64,000 bases of DNA. Source: Cladorhizidae sp. MBARI D1340-BT2 (Eukaryota > Porifera > Demospongiae > Poecilosclerida > Cladorhizidae). The position numbers and the translations under genes are program-made. Each line of letters starts with the position of its first letter. Position 1 is the first letter of the stretch. Positions 61,511 to 64,000 of this stretch are shown piece after piece. The notes under the pieces were generated by a model. It saw only the letters and a list, made by a program, of their open reading frames with translations, made no database searches and was not told the DNA's origin. The stretch is taken from positions 28,503,932 to 28,567,931 of the forward strand of contig JAQNBH010000002.1 in assembly GCA_028752905.1 (NCBI GenBank). The letters are read 5' to 3'.

Positions 61511-62821
61511 CTTGATATTTGCCCTAATTTGGTCTATATGTTTCTCATTTTCCCCCCGAAAATCTTGTTTTTTTGCCGTGAAGCTCATAACTATTCTACA
61601 CTTTACCCCAAAAAGATAATTTTTATATCACCGAATAGCCCTTCTAATTATCTGTCTTTTGTACGTGCCAAAGTTTTGAATACTCTAAGTATTAGGAAGT
61701 TATGATGATTTGAAGTGGTAAGGTTTGTGATTTTTCCTGGCGTTTTCCAGTTGCCAAAGCGGTGGCCTGCCAGTGAAAAACCACTACATTTATTGATAAT
61801 CTGTTCACATGTTGCAGATAAGGGCCTTCTCTATCAGTTGACAAAATCTGGGACTTTGGTCTTGTTAATTAGGGCAGTTATGAATTGTACTCTTACTTGA
61901 TGCTAAACATGTTCTTGATATTTGCCCTAATTTGGTCTATATGTTTCTCATTTTCCCCCCGAAAATCTTGTTTTTTTGCCGTGAAGCTCATAACTTTTCT
62001 ACACTTTATCCAAAAAAGATAATTTTATATCACTGGATAGCCCTTCTAATTATCTGTCTTTTGTACGTGCCAAAATGTTGAGTACTCTAAGTATTAGCAA
62101 GTTATGGTGATTTGAAGTGTTAAGGTTTGTGATTTTTCCTGGCGTTTTCCAGTTGCCAAAGCGGTGGCCTGCCAGTGAAAAACCACTACATTTATTGATA
62201 ATCTGTTCACATGTTGCAGATAAGGGCCTTCTCTATCAGTTGACAAAATCTGGGACTTTGGTCTTGTTAATTAGGGCAGTTATGAATTGTACTCTTACTT
62301 GATGCTAAACATGTTAGCTTCGTAGATTATCCACACTTCACTGAATAGACTTGTTATACAGCTATTAAGATAGGACTCTCCAAGTGCTCTCTCTTGATAC
62401 CAAACATCCATATATTCTGCACACTTCACTGTAATGGACTTGCAAGATAGGTATCTCTCAGTGTTCTCTATCTTGAGCTAAACATGTTAGCTTCATAGAT
62501 TCTCCACACTTCACTGTATAAACTTGATATATAGCTCTAAAGGTAGGTCTCTCTCTGTTCTCTCTCTTGATACCAAACATCCGTATATTCCGCATACTTC
62601 ACAGTAATGGACTTGATAGAATCACAAGATAGGTTTCTCTCTGCTCTCTCTTGATGCTAAATAGATTCTCCACACTTCACTGAATAAACTTGATATATAG
62701 CTATTAAGATAGGTCTCTCTCTGTGCTCTCTGTTGATATCAAACATCCATAATATTCTGCACACTTTACTGTAATGGACTTGATATGATTCGAATGATAG
62801 GTTTCATTATGTGTTCTCTAT
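58695..62821 (+). repeat. Module 31: nine monomers + insert
   Basis: Monomers start at 58695, 59098, 59501, 59904 (398 bp), 60302, 60705, 61108, 61511 and 61914 (402 bp); insert 62316-62821. The longest insert-free run in the window. The last monomer has private TTTATCC, CACTGG and AAAATGTTG; the insert has a private GGTAGGTCTC. Confidence 0.95.
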
Positions 62822-64000
62822 CTTGATATTTGCCCTAATTTGGTCTATATGTTTCTCATTTTCCCCCCGAAAATCTTGTTTTTTTGCCGTGAAGCTCATA
62901 ACTTTTCTACACTTTACCCAAAAAAGATAATTTTTATATCACCGGATAGCTCTTCTAATTATCTGTCTTTTGTACGTGCCAAAATTTTAAGTACTCTAAG
63001 TATTAGCAAGTTATGGTGATTTGAAGTGGTAAGGTTTGGGATCTTTCCTGGCGTTTTCCAGTTGCCAAAGCGGTGGCCTGCCAGTGAAAACCACTACATT
63101 TATTGATAATCTGTTCACATGTTGCAGATAAGGGCCTTCTCTATCAGTTGACAAAATCTGGGACTTTGGTCTTGTTAATTAGGGCAGTTATGAATTGTAC
63201 TCTTACTTGATGCTAAACATGTTCTTGATATTTGCCCTAATTTGGTCTATATGTTTCTCATTTTCCCCCCGAAAATCTTGTTTTTTTGCCGTGAAGCTCA
63301 TAACTTTTCTACACTTTACCCAAAAAAGATAATTTTTATATCACCGAATAGCCCTTCTAATTATCTGTCTTTTGTACGTGCCAAAAGTTTGAGTACTCTA
63401 AGTATTAGAAAGTTATGGTGATTTGAAGTGGTAAGGTTTGGGATTTTTCCTGGCGTTTTCCAGTTGCCAAAGCGGTGGCCTGCCAGTGAAAAACCACTAC
63501 ATTTATTGATAATCTGTTCACATGTTGCAGATAAGGGCCTTCTCTATCAGTTGACAAAATCTGGGACTTTGGTCTTGTTAATTAGGGCAGTTATGAATTG
63601 TACTCTTACTTGATGCTAAACATGTTAGCTTCGTAGATTATCCACACTTCACTGAATAGACTTGTTATACAGCTATTAAGATAGGACTCTCCAAGTGCTC
63701 TCTCTTGATACCAAACATCCATATATTCTGCACACTTCACTGTAATGGACTTGCAAGATAGGTATCTCTCAGTGTTCTCTATCTTGAGCTAAACATGTTA
63801 GCTTCATAGATTCTCCACACTTCACTGAATAGACTTGATATATAGCTCTAAAGGTAGGCCTCTCTCTGTTCTCTCTCTTGATACCAAACATCCGTATATT
63901 CCGCATACTTCACAGTAATGGACTTGATAGAATCACAAGATAGGTTTCTCTCTGCTCTCTCTTGATGCTAAATAGATTCTCCACACTTCACTGAATAAAC
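62822..64000 (+). repeat. Module 32: two monomers + truncated insert
   Basis: Monomers 62822-63223 (402 bp) and 63224-63626; insert 63627-64000 is cut by the window end 28 bp into subrepeat 3. The first monomer has private TTTTAAGTAC, GATCTTTCC and one A lost near 63089; the second has AAAAGTTTGAG and ATTAGAAAG. The insert is of the AATAGAC type. Confidence 0.95.

Larger units (their letters stand above)
1..64000 (+). repeat. Satellite array: 403-bp monomers with periodic ~506-bp inserts
   Basis: The whole window is tandem satellite DNA in one orientation. Consecutive copies of the monomer core are spaced 403 bp apart, or about 909-913 bp where the insert intervenes, with rare spacings of 398, 402, 404 and 1,082 bp. 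I count 119 monomers and 32 inserts; these lengths account for the distance between the first and last core landmarks to the base. Monomers differ by only a few substitutions, and most variants are shared by several copies, the pattern produced by unequal exchange and segmental amplification. Nothing non-satellite interrupts it. A centromeric, pericentromeric or subtelomeric location is inference. Near-identical long copies also make this a region where assembly collapse or expansion is possible. Confidence 0.98.

Noticed and set aside
1..64000. CRISPR array
   Set aside because: Repeats are hundreds of bases long, and the intervening sequence is itself repeated, not made of unique spacers.
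1..64000. CENP-B box or other named centromere motif
   Set aside because: I saw no match to the mammalian CENP-B box by eye. Centromere identity cannot be asserted from sequence alone.
1..64000. Ribosomal DNA spacer or other rRNA/tRNA-linked repeat
   Set aside because: No rRNA or tRNA segment is present in any period of the array.

Overview
The window is one uninterrupted block of satellite DNA, apparently from a eukaryotic nuclear chromosome. I find no protein-coding gene, RNA gene, CRISPR array or recognisable transposon in its 64 kb. It is AT-rich, carries no prokaryotic gene structure, and every base fits a single repeating grammar. The host lineage cannot be fixed from the sequence. The overall style resembles plant or other eukaryotic centromeric, pericentromeric or subtelomeric satellites, but that is only an impression.

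Grammar. A 403-bp monomer (M) repeats head to tail, always in the same orientation. I count 119 copies, the first missing its left part. At 32 places (the last cut by the window end) a second element, the insert (I, usually 506 bp, with 508, 510 and 679 bp variants), sits at exactly the same junction between two monomers. The insert is itself a nested satellite: three ~173-bp subrepeats, each made of two ~86-bp half-repeats. There are therefore at least four levels: ~86-bp half-repeat, ~173-bp subrepeat, monomer run plus insert (a module), and higher-order repeats (HORs) of modules.

Layout. 1-183: tail of a monomer. 184-10679: two copies of a 5,248-bp HOR with 1, 2, 2 and 3 monomers per insert. 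10680-38831: five-, three- and four-monomer modules, including a 4,244-bp HOR present four times and a 9,400-bp block present twice at a spacing of 14,849 bp. At the right end of this region (38153-38831) lies a unique insert with four subrepeats, one a crossover hybrid. 38832-53254: mostly 2,118-bp modules (4M+I). 53255-64000: sparse inserts, monomer runs of eight and nine, a duplication at 5,440-bp spacing carrying 398-bp deleted monomers, and a rise in private mutations after about 61.9 kb that may mark approach to the array edge.

How the parts relate. The left half of the monomer holds nearly all diagnostic variants, which sort by position relative to the insert. The right half, about 184 bp ending at the insert junction, is almost invariant and contains a chain of short dyads. 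The array looks shaped by unequal crossing-over and segmental amplification. A protein-binding role for the invariant half is possible but unproven. A 61-codon open frame recurs in most monomers; its changes are all non-synonymous, stops or frameshifts, so I do not call it a gene.
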